DNA of 64,000 nt from Blastocatellia bacterium (GTDB lineage Bacteria > Acidobacteriota > Blastocatellia > Chloracidobacteriales > JADJPF01): contig JADJPF010000022.1 of the NCBI GenBank assembly GCA_016713405.1, positions 124,001 through 188,000 on the forward strand. Direction: 5' to 3'. The position numbers were made by a program, and so were the translations under genes. Below the pieces are notes generated by a model. It saw nothing but the letters and a program-made list of their open reading frames with translations. It had not been told where the DNA came from and made no database searches. Shown in pieces: positions 9,253 to 19,707 of this stretch (position 1 is the first letter of the stretch; the number at the start of each line of letters is the position of its first letter).

Positions 9253-12200
9253 GTGAAAATACTCTATTTGTTACTTGGTCTGTTGATATTAGTGCATAAC
9301 CAAGTTGTTTATGGGCAAAAAGCTACATCAGAAGAAAAAAAAGATCCTTTAAGCTCTTCAACTTTTGGAGGCTTAAAATTTCGTGCCATTGGCCCAGCAT
9401 TAACTTCTGGCCGTATAATCGCTTTTGCTGTAAACCCTAGCGATCGTAGCCAATATTATGTTGGAGTAGCATCTGGAGGTGTCTGGAAAACTACAAATGC
9501 TGGTACAACTTGGACACCTGTTTTTGATAATGAAGGATCCTACTCCATAGGGGCTGTTACTCTAGATCCAAAAATCCCGCTACAGTTTGGGTAGGAACAG
9601 GGGAACTTAATTCACAACGTAGTGTTGCTTATGGTGATGGAATTTATCGTTCTGATGATGGGGGTAAAAGCTGGAAAAATATGGGATTAAAAACCTCAGA
9701 ACACATTGCCCGTATCATTATTGACCCACGTAGTAGCAACACTCTTTATGTTGCATCTCAAGGCCGTTTATGGGGCCCGGGCGGAGAGCGAGGTTTATTT
9801 AAGACTACAGATGGAGGAAAAACATGGAAAGCATCCTTAAGCATTAGTGAAAATACTGGTGTAACAGATGTTATCCAAGATCCTGTTAATCCTGATGTGC
9901 TTTATGCTGCTGCTTATCAACGCCGTCGTCATGTTTGGACGTTGATTAATGGTGGCCCGGAAAGTGCTATCTATAAGTCTACTGATGCTGGAGAAACTTG
10001 GACAAAACTAAAATCAGGTCTACCAAGTGATGACCTAGGTAGAATAGGATTAGCAATTTCTCCTGTAGATAATAAAGTTCTTTATGCAACTGTTGAAGCA
10101 GCAAATAAAAAAGGTGGTATTTTCCGTTCTACAGACTATGGAGCAACTTGGGAAAAGAGAAATCCTTTTGATGCTACCGCGCTTTATTATTCACAAATAG
10201 TTGCAGATCCTAAAGATGTTGATCGTCTTTACATTCTTAATACCTTTCTAATGGTATCTGATGATGGGGGTAAAACCTTAAATAGAGTTCCTGAAAAATT
10301 TAAGCATGTCGATACTCATGCAATGTGGATTGATCCTAAACATCCAAATTACTACCTAGTTGGTTGTGATGGTGGAATATATGAAAGTTTTGATCGTGGA
10401 GAAAATTGGAATTATAAAAGCAATTTATCTGTCACGCAATTCTATGATTTAACAGTAGATAACGCCACACCTTTTTATAATGTCTATGGTGGAACACAAG
10501 ATAACTTTACTTTAGGAGGCCCTTCTCAAACCCGTAGTGCTTCAGGTATTACCAATGCAGATTGGTTTGTTGTCGTTGGTGGAGATGGTTTCCGCGTCCA
10601 AGTAGATCCACAAGACCCAAATATTATTTATGGTGAAAGTCAATATGGTGGACTAGTTCGGTTTGATAAGCGAACGGGTGAATTTATTGGCATCAAACCA
10701 CAAGAAGCAAAAGGGGACGCGCCGCTTCGTTGGAATTGGGACTCACCCTTAATTATTAGCCCTCACTCAAACACTAGACTTTATTTTGCGGCTAATAAGC
10801 TTTTCCGTAGCGATGATCGCGGAAATAGTTGGAAAGTAATAAATAATGAGCTATCACGGGCAATTGACCGCAATAAATTACCTGTTATGGATAAAGTTTG
10901 GGGTGTTGATGCAGTAGCAAAACATGCTTCTACTTCTTTTTACGGCAATGCTACAGCACTAACAGAATCACCTAAAAAAGAAGGCTTAATTTATGTTGGT
11001 AGCGATGATGGTTTAATTCAAATTACTGAAGATGGTGGAAATAACTGGCGTAAAATAGAAAAATTTCCTTCCGTTCCAGATACAACTTATGTAACTAGAC
11101 TTTTTGCTTCTCAGCACGACACTAACACAGTTTACGCATCATTTGATAACCATAAAAATAGCGACTTTAAGCCCTATTTGTTAAAAAGTACTGACACAGG
11201 AAAAACCTGGTCAGCCATTGCTAGCAATTTACCAGAAAACGGGCCTGTTTTAGCTTTTGCCGAAGATCATATCAACCCTAACTTACTATTTGTTGGTACA
11301 GAATTTGGACTATTTTTTACAATTGATGCTGGTAAGAAATGGATTCAATTAAAGTCTGGTCTTCCAACCATTGCAATAAAAGACCTTGTAATTCAAAAAA
11401 GAGAAAATGATCTTGTATTAGCTACTTTTGGCCGTGGTTTTTATATTTTGGATAATTATTCTCCTTTACGCACAATTACCCAAGATCTACTTTCCCAAGA
11501 AACAGTAGTTTTTCCAGTTAAAGATCCTTGGTGGTACATTCAAGCTGAACCATTAGAGGAGGACAAGGAAAATCTTTTCAAGGTGACAACTTCTTTGTAG
11601 CAGATAATCCTGCATTTGGCGCAACCATTACTTACTACTTAAAAGATTCTCTAAAAACCAAAAAGCAAAAAAGACAAGAAGCTGAAAAAGAAGCCGAAAA
11701 AAATAAACAAACTGCTCCTTATCCAACACCTGAGCAACTTCGAGCAGAAGATGAAGAACCGACCCCGGAAATTATACTAACTATTACTGATTCTAATGGT
11801 AATGTTGTTCGCAAATTTACTGGCCCAGCATCCGCTGGTATAAATCGAGTCACTTGGAATTTACGCTATCCTCCTGTCTCAGTTAACAGCCGTCCAAATA
11901 CAGAAGGAGAATTAGCAGCTAGTTCTTTAGTTTTACCTGGTACTTACAAAGTTTCTTTAGCAAAACAACTAGATGGTCAAATAACCCCTATAGGTGAGTC
12001 CCAAACTTTTACTGTAAAAGTCTTAGACACTCAGCTAGCTACACAAAGCGACCGAGTTGCACATGTTGAATTTCAGAAAAAAGCTGTTAGCCTGCAACGT
12101 GCTGTATCAGGAGCATTACAGACAGCAAATGAATTAAAAGTGCGCCTTGGTAACATTAGACAAGCAGCTAAAAACTCAAGCGCACCTGATAATAAGCTAA

Positions 12201-12526
12201 TTACGGATTCTTTAGCAGTAGAAAACAAATTAAATGAAATTCTTCTTCGCTTACGTGGTGATAATTCTTTGCGTTCTCGTAATGAAAATGTCCCTATTTC
12301 CATTGCTGAACGTGCTAGCAATGTTGTTGATGATCAATATCTTTCCACTGCACCACCAACACAAACGCAGCTTGATTCTTATAAAATTGCATCTGAAGAG
12401 TTTACTCAAGAATTAAACAAACTTCGCACTCTACTAGAAATAGACATTAAAAATTTAGAAAAAGCCTTGGATGCTATTGATGCACCTTGGACACCAGGAA
12501 GGCTTCCTGACTGGAAAGAAAAATAA
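9253..12526 (+). CDS. Sortilin/VPS10-type BNR-repeat secreted protein (annotated as glycosyl hydrolase in relatives), two frameshifts
   Basis: A large secreted beta-propeller protein of about 1090 residues after frame correction. The start is GTG at 9253, with AAGGAG 9 nt upstream and a signal peptide ending in VYGQ. Asp-box/BNR motifs such as STDAGETWTKL, SDDGGKSWK and TDGGKTWK recur through the N-terminal two thirds, as in Sortilin-Vps10 propellers. The C-terminal 300 residues hold a Lys/Glu-rich linker and an alpha-helical end with low complexity. One A is missing in the run at 9570-9574 (expected GAVTLDPKNPATVWVGTGE), and one base is missing near 11556 (expected GGQGKSFQGDNFFVAD). With these restored the frame is open to TAA at 12524. 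Members are common and abundant in Acidobacteriota. Catalytic activity is not established. Confidence 0.8.
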
Positions 12527-12547
12527 CTCTTAAACCCACCTAAAAAA

Positions 12548-12582
12548 TCTATTAGCACAAGTTTTTTGCTTGTGCTAATAGA
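12548..12582. terminator. Hairpin between the sortilin-like gene and pilT
   Basis: Perfect 14-bp stem, 12548-12561 against 12569-12582, with a 7-nt loop. The U-tract signature lies on the minus-strand side (A6 at 12543-12547 and before), while the plus side continues with CCCAGC. It may still end the sortilin-like transcript, or stop antisense transcription. Confidence 0.55.
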
Positions 12583-12713
12583 CCCAGCAAAATTAATTAG
12601 CCTTTATAAAGTATGTCCTTGCTAAAAATTAGGAAAAAATTTACTATTTGCCTTACCTAAAACATTCCCAACTCAAAATTTTCCCATTTCCATTTAAGGA
12701 GATATTGCTGTCC

Positions 12714-13925
12714 ATGTCTTCCAGCCAAACATCATCCAACGCTGCAAATGAAGCATTTAATCAAGTTTTACGTGCAATGATTTCTGTCTCTGACAAAGTA
12801 AGTGACTTGATTTTTTCACCTGGTCGCCCACCTCAAGTTGAGTTACTAGGTCAACTCCGCGCCGTAAAATTACAAGGATTAGAAATGTTAACCCCTGGTC
12901 ATACCAAATCTATTTGTGACCTAATGACGGCTAACAATACTGTAGCTAGAGAAAAATTAGAAAAGTCTGGTGCTGCGGACTTGTCTTATAGTGTGCCAGG
13001 ATTTTCAAGGTTTCGGGTCAATATCTTTATGCAGCGCGGAACTCATGCTATTGTAATGCGGGTAATACCTAATCGAGTACCTACATTTGTAGATCTAGGT
13101 CTACCCAATCAACTTAAAAGTATATGTGACTTAAAAAATGGGATTGTTTTAGTCACCGGCCCAACAGGAAGTGGTAAATCTTCTACCCTAGCAGCAATAA
13201 TTAATATGATAAATGAGAGACATTTCTATCATATTGTCACCATAGAAGATCCTATTGAGTTTATCCACCAGCATAGAAGCTCAACTATTCATCAACGCGA
13301 GCTTTATGCTGATTGTCCTGATTTTAAGAGTGCGTTGCGTTCTGCACTTCGTCAAGCTCCAAAAGTAATTTTAGTAGGTGAAATGCGAGATATGGAAACT
13401 GTAGAAATTGCTTTAGAAGCGGCTGAAACAGGTCACTTAGTTTTATCAACTCTTCACACAATTGATGCAGCTAGAACAATTGAACGTATCATAGGCGTTT
13501 TCCCAAAATCAGAAGAACATATTGTTCGTATTCGCCTATCACAAACTTTCCGCTATATAATTTCCCAACGCTTAATTCCTCGTGCTGATTTGCAAGGTCG
13601 TATGGCTGCAATTGAGATACTTAAATCCACACAACGCACCCGCGATTATGTAGAAAAAGGCGAACAAAGCGGTAAAACCCTTGTTGATGCAATGCGAGAT
13701 GGTGCTATAGATGGTATGCAGACTTTTGATCAAGTTTTAGAAGATCTTGTACGTAGTGGAACTATAACTGTACAAGACGGCATCAACTATTCATCTAATC
13801 CAGGCAATTTTCAATTGGCTATTTCAGATTATGTTGACCAACTTGCTACACAAGAAGCTATGGCCCCACCTAGCACATCAACATCAGGTTCATTTAAGGA
13901 ATTACCCGACGGTTTTGAGAGATAA
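12714..13925 (+). CDS. pilT: PilT-like type IV pilus retraction ATPase
   Basis: A hexameric secretion-ATPase family member of 403 residues that would drive depolymerisation of type IV pili at the inner membrane. Walker A GPTGSGKSS lies at 149-157, the Asp box TIEDPIEF at about 177-184, Walker B ILVGEMRD at 219-226, and the His box HLVLSTLHT at 241-249. GEMRD and the later DAMRDG and GMQTFDQ signatures favour PilT over PilB. The ATG at 12714 is the best start although AAGGAG is 12 nt away. An in-frame TTG at 12705 sits closer to it. The C-terminus carries about 40 residues of low-complexity tail. It converges on the minor-pilin operon, supporting a pilus role. Confidence 0.85.
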   Translation: MSSSQTSSNAANEAFNQVLRAMISVSDKVSDLIFSPGRPPQVELLGQLRAVKLQGLEMLTPGHTKSICDLMTANNTVAREKLEKSGAADLSYSVPGFSRFRVNIFMQRGTHAIVMRVIPNRVPTFVDLGLPNQLKSICDLKNGIVLVTGPTGSGKSSTLAAIINMINERHFYHIVTIEDPIEFIHQHRSSTIHQRELYADCPDFKSALRSALRQAPKVILVGEMRDMETVEIALEAAETGHLVLSTLHTIDAARTIERIIGVFPKSEEHIVRIRLSQTFRYIISQRLIPRADLQGRMAAIEILKSTQRTRDYVEKGEQSGKTLVDAMRDGAIDGMQTFDQVLEDLVRSGTITVQDGINYSSNPGNFQLAISDYVDQLATQEAMAPPSTSTSGSFKELPDGFER

Positions 13926-13932
13926 ACTAAAT

Positions 13933-13966
13933 TTAGGGGTGTAAAGAAAAACACTTACACCCCTAA
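13933..13966. terminator. Stem-loop between convergent pilT and the propeller-Ig gene
   Basis: Perfect 12-bp inverted repeat, 13933-13944 against 13955-13966, with a 10-nt A-rich loop, centred between two convergent stop codons. T tracts are weak on both sides. A shared terminator is likely from position alone. Confidence 0.55.
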
Positions 13967-13976
13967 TCTAAAATAC

Positions 13977-16215
13977 TTAAAACATAAAGCTACCCATATT
14001 AGAGCTAAGGCCATCAACAACAAGCCTAACCGAATTACTACCTTTAATTAAATTAAGCTTTTTCTTATTGCCTTTGATAGTAAATGTAGTATTGGTGACA
14101 CTACGAGGTGCAATTGTAATTAACTTGTCATTAATAAATAGCTGTAAGGTGTTAGCACCGTTGGACATAAAGCCTATGCCATTGATGGTTAAGATCTTAG
14201 CTTGAAATGAAGCTTGGGTAATGGTTGGGTTGATTGTAAATTGAGCCGTTGCTTGACCTGTGTTTCCTGCTGCGTCTGTTGCTGTTATTCGTACTATTGC
14301 TTGTGGTGTTGTTAAGCTTAACCCAGCAATATTATTGAGTGTAAAGCTACTATCAGTTGCTCCAAAGCTTGCTACTTGAGTAAAGTTTTGCCCACCATCT
14401 AACGATAACAACAAGGCTTGAGACATAACAGCCCTATTATCAGTGCTTTGCCAGTTGACTTGGATAGGTTGACCTGCCATAACTTGTTGATTTGATGTTG
14501 GTTGGCTAATGGTTACTGTTGGTGCAAGGTTGTCAACTGCTGATTGAATGCGAAAGTTGTTAGCTGTAATTGCTTGAGATGAATTACCAGCAGCATCCCT
14601 AACAATTAAGCGCAGGCGAGCTTGATTTGTTTCAAGTGTTTGAGGAATTGCAAAATTAAAGCTTTGAGTTGAACCGGACAAGCCTGTTGCTAGTGTGGTT
14701 GTAAAAGTCATGCCTCCATCGGTTGAAAGAAACAAGTCTTGAGCAACCACCCCTACATTATCGTTTGACATCCAGCTTATTGCTAAATTGCTGCCACTGT
14801 TGAAGTTTTCGCCGCCCATTGGAGCAATAAAATTAACTGTAGGTGCTTGAGTGTCGTTATTGCCACTTCCACCCATTCCAATAGTAAAATTACCAGTAAT
14901 TGAGTTAGCCCTTTTAGCCCCAAGGTCAACGGTTGAGACTCTAATTTGAGCTTTGTTAGCAACTTGGATATTTGGCACTGTCCAGTTAAAGTCTCTAGCG
15001 TCTGCTCTAAGTTGTTCTGCTCCAGGAATAACCGTAAAAGTCTGTCCGCCGTCGGTTGATAGTTCTACTTTGTGACTTGCAATTGAAAAGCTTTGTGCTG
15101 CAACCGTTGTTTGCCACTCTATTCTAAAGCTTTGTCCCGGCATTAGCTGTTGATTGGCTGTAGGGCTTGTTACTTGAATATTTGGCGGTTGCCCTATTGT
15201 AAAATTGCCAGCTAGCTCTATTCCAGAACAGTTTTCTATTCCAGTATCAAACTCGCGTCTTTGAAAAATTGGAGTATCTGTTTTAAGGTCAATAATAGAT
15301 CTACCAGCCAAATCCGTTATATAAATTAAGCTTCCATCTGAAGATATAGCAAAATTTTGTATAGTAAAAGTATTAGCTGTAAATATTTTAGTCAATACTT
15401 TAGAACTTAAAGAATACTTATATAAATCCAATCCTCCAAGCTCAGAAATATAAAGTATGTTACTAGGACTAAACCTAACACCTGTTCTAGTAAATGAAGA
15501 TGTGCTGTTAATATCAATTCTATCAATAAATTGTAAAGAGTTAATATCAATAATAATAATATTTCTAGGAACAGCCACAGCTAAGAATTTACCATCAGGA
15601 GAAACATCTACTTCCATAGGTCTTACAGATGTTATTGAATTAATTGGAATGTTATTAATTGTTGCTACAACTCTTCTAGTTTGTATGTCATAAACATTAA
15701 TTATCCCTTCTGAAGAAATAAAAGCCTGTGTATTATTAGAACTAAAAACTACATCTCTAGGACTATCAATATTTATTGTGTTAACTGTAACTAAAGTTTG
15801 AGGGTCTATGATAATAATCAAATTATCAAAACCAAGTATAGCCCATATTAGTCCATCAGGTGCTAGCTTTACATTAAGAACTGGAAATGAATTAAGTATT
15901 GTGCGAATAGTACCTTGTTGTAAATCAACAACAAATAAACCTAAATTTCCTCCATTAAAACTAGGCAATGCTCGTGTAACAAAAGCTTTTGTTTTATCTT
16001 TTGATAATTGTATGTTGTCCTGGGCCTGGTAGGTTAATTTCTCCTATGCTTATATTAGTTAAAGCATCAATAATAGAAAGTCTACCAGAAGTTTGGGGAT
16101 TAACACCTCGATTAATTGTCCTATAAACAACAGGAGTTCTATTTGATTGTTGAGCAAAAATAGGAATATTAAAGACAAAAAGAGTACAAAGTAAGCTTAT
16201 AAGCCACTTTAGCAT
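13977..16215 (-). CDS. Secreted beta-propeller protein with Ig-like repeats, last gene of minor-pilin operon, one frameshift
   Basis: A secreted protein of about 745 residues, frame-corrected. The start is ATG at 16215 with GGGAGG 7 nt upstream; an upstream TTG frame to 16230 is not needed. A signal peptide ends near FAQQ. Residues about 30-270 form a YVTN/cytochrome-cd1-like propeller, with phrases such as SPDGKFLAVAVP and SSDGSLIYITDL. Three Ig-like modules of about 95 residues follow, each with W..(S/T)..N or W-Q-T near the start and LSxDGGxxF in the middle. A final IPT-like cap of about 75 residues ends SFMF. One base is lost or gained at 16018-16030, joining GEINLPGPG to IQLSKDKTKAF. The operon context with prepilins suggests a PilY1-like tip adhesin. 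That is inference; no vWA domain is seen. Confidence 0.75.
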
Positions 16216-16241
16216 AAGAGTTCCTCCCAAATTTACTGCTA

Positions 16242-17378
16242 TTAGTTATAAGTTGAACCTATATGGGTAATTCTAGCTGTTAGGAAAAATACATAACCTG
16301 AAGGATCAAGTCCTGATATTCCTTGTCTTCCTGTATTGGCAGAAGCACACCCTATTTGTGGTCTTGTTGATTTTAATACGACTAACCTAAGTGTTTGGTT
16401 ATTTTCTGCTGGACATTCTATTACATTGAAACTCCCTCCTGTCTCACATAAATCTATAATTGCAAGACCATTAGGCAACCCTGCGGGAAAATTACTAGCG
16501 TCATAGCCTGGAATAACACCAGCAACACCAGTAGAGTTATCTTGAGCAACGAGAATGGCACAGGAAAATCTTTTGGGATCATTTGGTGGCATATTTGGAC
16601 AAGGGAAAGTATTGGTTTGATTGAAGTTACAAGCGTTGCCAGCACCATTAAAACCATTGATGTAAAAATTGTTGGTTAAAGTAACGTCATAATAAATAAC
16701 TAGGCCGCGAGTGATTTCGCCTTTGTTAGTGTGCATCGCTACATCGGCGCGGACTGACCATTGATATCTTTCTTCTCGCTCGTTGCCAAATCGTCCTCGA
16801 GGCATTACTTTTTGTCCTATGTAAATTGTTCTAAGTGTATACTCATAGTCATTTTGTAACTGGTAAACAATTGATTTTCTTGCTTGTTCTAGTGATGGAT
16901 CTGCAAGTTGTGTCTTATGTTCTGGATAAAAAGCATTTAAGAAATCTATTGTTTTATTTGTTGCTCCATCTAAACCTTCAAAGATTTTTTCTGGTTCACA
17001 TAAGCCAAATTGACTAGCAAGATTACTGGAAGATGTACCCATTGAAGAAGGAGGAGTAAGGACACCTTGGCAAACATAGGGTTGACCGCTTTGCGCTTTC
17101 CTTAAATGATCTACTAATTGTTGTTGGACACGATTATAAACTTCTTTAACGATTTTGTTACGAATTGGACTTGATGTTGCTAAAATCATATCTTCTGACC
17201 TAGAAACCGCTACATTTAAGTCAAGATTTTTAAGATGAACAGTGGTTCTAAGTGCAGGCCCTATTGAAGCCATTGTTACAATTATCATTATAAATACTGT
17301 AGTAACAAGTATTGCCCAACCTTGACGGCTGTTAAGCTTTCTTAGTAGTTTTTTGAATTTTGATGAGTTCTTTTTCAT
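16242..17378 (-). CDS. PilX-like pilus assembly protein
   Basis: A 378-residue single-pass protein. The N-terminus is basic, then SRQGWAILVTTVFIMII forms a hydrophobic helix like those of PilX-family proteins, but Glu5 of the mature prepilin is absent. The body holds six or more cysteines in its second half (for example CNFNQTN, CPNMPP, CAILVAQ, CETGG, CPAEN), suggesting disulphides in the periplasm. It follows the PilW-like gene by 10 bp and precedes the propeller gene by 26 bp, so it belongs to the operon. The PilX assignment rests on the N-terminus, size and order, not on a full match. Confidence 0.6.
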   Translation of the reverse strand: MKKNSSKFKKLLRKLNSRQGWAILVTTVFIMIIVTMASIGPALRTTVHLKNLDLNVAVSRSEDMILATSSPIRNKIVKEVYNRVQQQLVDHLRKAQSGQPYVCQGVLTPPSSMGTSSSNLASQFGLCEPEKIFEGLDGATNKTIDFLNAFYPEHKTQLADPSLEQARKSIVYQLQNDYEYTLRTIYIGQKVMPRGRFGNEREERYQWSVRADVAMHTNKGEITRGLVIYYDVTLTNNFYINGFNGAGNACNFNQTNTFPCPNMPPNDPKRFSCAILVAQDNSTGVAGVIPGYDASNFPAGLPNGLAIIDLCETGGSFNVIECPAENNQTLRLVVLKSTRPQIGCASANTGRQGISGLDPSGYVFFLTARITHIGSTYN

Positions 17379-17388
17379 AACAGCCCCT

Positions 17389-18717
17389 TTATTCTAAGTT
17401 TTGTATAACTATTGGGAAGTTGATTGTTGCTTTTCGTGTAATCTGTTCTGATGCAGCACCTTGACCGGCTGGCAATACCCTAGTTAAAGTAATATTGACT
17501 GATTTAATATCATTAAGCCAACTAACTAGTGGTGTGTTTGGTGTTGGAACAGTAGTTAGATTTTTTAATTGGTAAGATACACTAATAGAATCTATTTCGC
17601 CTAAGTTGATTTCTGAGCCGCCTTGTACAACAAAATTGCCATTTCCATCAGGTAAAATTACCCCACCATCATTTCTTACAACTCTGCTGCTCATTTGATC
17701 TTGTTTTAAGTAAAAACTTGTTACTTTGATTGGAACTAATGTTGCGCCAATGTCAAATTCTGTTCTAGGTGAAATTACTGGATTAATTACTGAAGGGAAA
17801 ACATCGGCACATTCTCCATTTGCACAAACATTGTAGGTTACATTAATAAATTTACGTGCTGCCGTCCCTGCGCTTTGTGTAGTTTGAGTTGCACTTACTA
17901 TTTTTACAAATCTAGAAATAGGTCTAGTAGGTTCTACTGCATCATCTGGCTGATAAGGTGGTGTGCTGACCAATAGCATTATTTCGCCTGGTTGAAACAT
18001 ATCTGGGTTGGGAATCCAAGCTAATCCGTTTAAGGTTTGCTCTAATGGGACATTGGGCGGTGTATCTGGTTCATTTGAGCTTGGATCAGGTGTTGGGGTG
18101 TTTCTAGGGTTTGGGCTAGAGGTTGGGGATGAACTTGGGCTTGGAGTTGGAAGATCTTTAACTGGTGGACGTTGGTTTTGCTCTGCAATTGTTGAATTAT
18201 CTTCTTTATCAGAACCAGCACCGGGTAAAAAAGTTGTTGAAACATTAGAAGGTAAAGCAATTCTAGCAGTACCAATATTACCAAGTTGGCTAGCAGCTTG
18301 AGAGAGAGAAAAACGAGGACGTTTAGCATCAGCATAAACAATAGTAACAGCATCAAAACCATTGACTTTATAAGGCGTTACAACTCCTAAAGTGATAGGT
18401 GTTAGCTGTCCCTTATCATTAGGTATCGAGCCAAATGCGGGTAAAATTGGGGTATTAAAAGATTGACCATTTGAAGTAGCAAGTCCCCTTGCTGGAAGGG
18501 TAACTAGGGATTGTTCTAAAGTAGTTTGAGTGCTTGCAAGAGATTTTTCTACATCAATTAACCTGGATTGCCTGAGATCTAGCTTAAGCCATTTGACATA
18601 AAGGCTACCTAAAGTAGTTAGTAGAATTGCACCTATAACAAAAACTACAATTGCTTCAACTAAGCTAAATCCTTGATGGCGTTTAAGATATGTTTCAATA
18701 AATGTAATGTTTTTCAT
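17389..18717 (-). CDS. PilW-like type IV minor prepilin
   Basis: A 442-residue prepilin with a class-III signal. The short basic leader ends in KRHQG, followed by FSLVEAIVVFVIGAILLTT, so cleavage would follow Gly and leave Phe1 and Glu5. The size and position second in a minor-pilin cluster fit PilW-like proteins. A Pro/Ser/Thr/Asn-rich linker occupies roughly residues 185-235. The globular domain is otherwise unrecognised. It starts 14 bp after the preceding prepilin stop. Confidence 0.7.
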   Translation of the reverse strand: MKNITFIETYLKRHQGFSLVEAIVVFVIGAILLTTLGSLYVKWLKLDLRQSRLIDVEKSLASTQTTLEQSLVTLPARGLATSNGQSFNTPILPAFGSIPNDKGQLTPITLGVVTPYKVNGFDAVTIVYADAKRPRFSLSQAASQLGNIGTARIALPSNVSTTFLPGAGSDKEDNSTIAEQNQRPPVKDLPTPSPSSSPTSSPNPRNTPTPDPSSNEPDTPPNVPLEQTLNGLAWIPNPDMFQPGEIMLLVSTPPYQPDDAVEPTRPISRFVKIVSATQTTQSAGTAARKFINVTYNVCANGECADVFPSVINPVISPRTEFDIGATLVPIKVTSFYLKQDQMSSRVVRNDGGVILPDGNGNFVVQGGSEINLGEIDSISVSYQLKNLTTVPTPNTPLVSWLNDIKSVNITLTRVLPAGQGAASEQITRKATINFPIVIQNLE

Positions 18718-18731
18718 GCTTCTTATTCCTT

Positions 18732-19377
18732 TTATTGCTCGGTTGAGCCATCAGATTTAGTAATTATGTGTGTACGTGCAATGGTTTGTGTGTCTTGGTA
18801 AACTACAATTACACAAGCAGTTACATCATTAGGATTTGGGAAATCTTTTCTAATTAACCATTGGCGACGAAACTTAGGAATAAGAGATTGGCTTGGATTA
18901 AGTACAGCAGAGGTTGAACAATCTAGCGTAGTTCCCCCCCCCGTAATTTTGCCTATTGTTTTTGTTAAGGTTACCAATAGGGTTTGTTTTGCCACCTTTT
19001 CCACCTTTACCGTCATCATCTTTTGGGCTGTCATTAGGGTTTTGAACAAAAGCACCTAGAAGACAACCTGACTCATTAAGTAGATCAAAGTAGCCATTTA
19101 CAGGGTTATTAGGATCGATAGAACCAATTTGAGTTTGATTTTTAGGGATAAGATTAGCTTGGTTAACGCTGTCGTTATAAAGTTCAGTAGCTTTTTTTAA
19201 GGAAAGTAGATTAACATCGGTTAGTTTTTGAGAGAAACGGCCATTATTTATTGTGGATAACATGATTTTTCCAACACCAGCAAACATAATACCTATAAGG
19301 ATCACAGCTATCATATATTCCGTTAAGGAAAAACCTTGTTGTTTATGCGTTCGCAAATACCTTAGTTTTTGAGACAT
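18732..19377 (-). CDS. Type IV minor prepilin (PilV-like), frame broken at a G9 tract
   Basis: First gene of the operon, about 215 residues after correction. The leader ends in THKQQG and the mature N-terminus is FSLTEYMIAVILIGIMFAG, with Glu5 present. The first reading frame stops soon after a run of nine G on the coding strand (C9 at 18934-18942 on the plus strand). Reading with eight G joins NRQNYGG to TTLDCSTSAVLNPS and continues to the stop at 18732. The start codon ATG at 19377 has only a weak ribosome site. The broken frame may be a homopolymer error or a phase-variation tract. The order of the cluster suggests PilV or FimT/PilE-like function. Confidence 0.7.
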
Positions 19378-19468
19378 AAAGGTAATCTCTAAACATTTTT
19401 ATTAAACTTAATGGAAATGTACTAAACTGAATTTATTAACCAAGCCGTGAGTGCAAAATTATGCAAGT

Positions 19469-19474
19469 ATTATA
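19469..19474 (-). promoter_or_regulatory. Possible -10 element of the minor-pilin operon
   Basis: TATAAT on the minus strand within CGCTATAATAC, about 90 bp before the prepilin start. No good -35 hexamer is seen at the matching distance, and I found no clear sigma54 -24/-12 pair. Confidence 0.25.
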
Positions 19475-19643
19475 GCGGGATTATTTGGTTAATAAAAGTT
19501 TGTTGTTCTGAATTTTGAATTAATTTTTGTCTGAATTTTATTTGAGCTAACAGCAAGTTTTATACCTAGAACTAGTTAAAGTAGTTGGTTTTATAATTCA
19601 ATAAGTTAGAGCTAAAGCAAGAGTTTTTAATATGACATTAATA

Positions 19644-19695
19644 CCAAAAATGGCAGATTAGCAAGTGTCAAATTTGACTTGTCTGCCATTTTTGG
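19644..19695 (-). terminator. Terminator of glgC
   Basis: A 14-bp perfect stem, 19644-19657 against 19682-19695, encloses a second palindrome GTCAAATTTGAC. It lies 12 bp past the glgC stop. The outer arms supply A5/T5 tracts. Confidence 0.7.
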
Positions 19696-19707
19696 CATTG
19701 ATGGAAG

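Noticed and set aside
12073..12416. Extra frames in the C-terminal part of the sortilin-like gene
   Set aside because: The restored plus-strand frame covers this region fully.
16454..18362. Several frames of 60-110 residues inside the pilin operon on both strands
   Set aside because: They lie inside clearly coding prepilin genes and lack ribosome sites.
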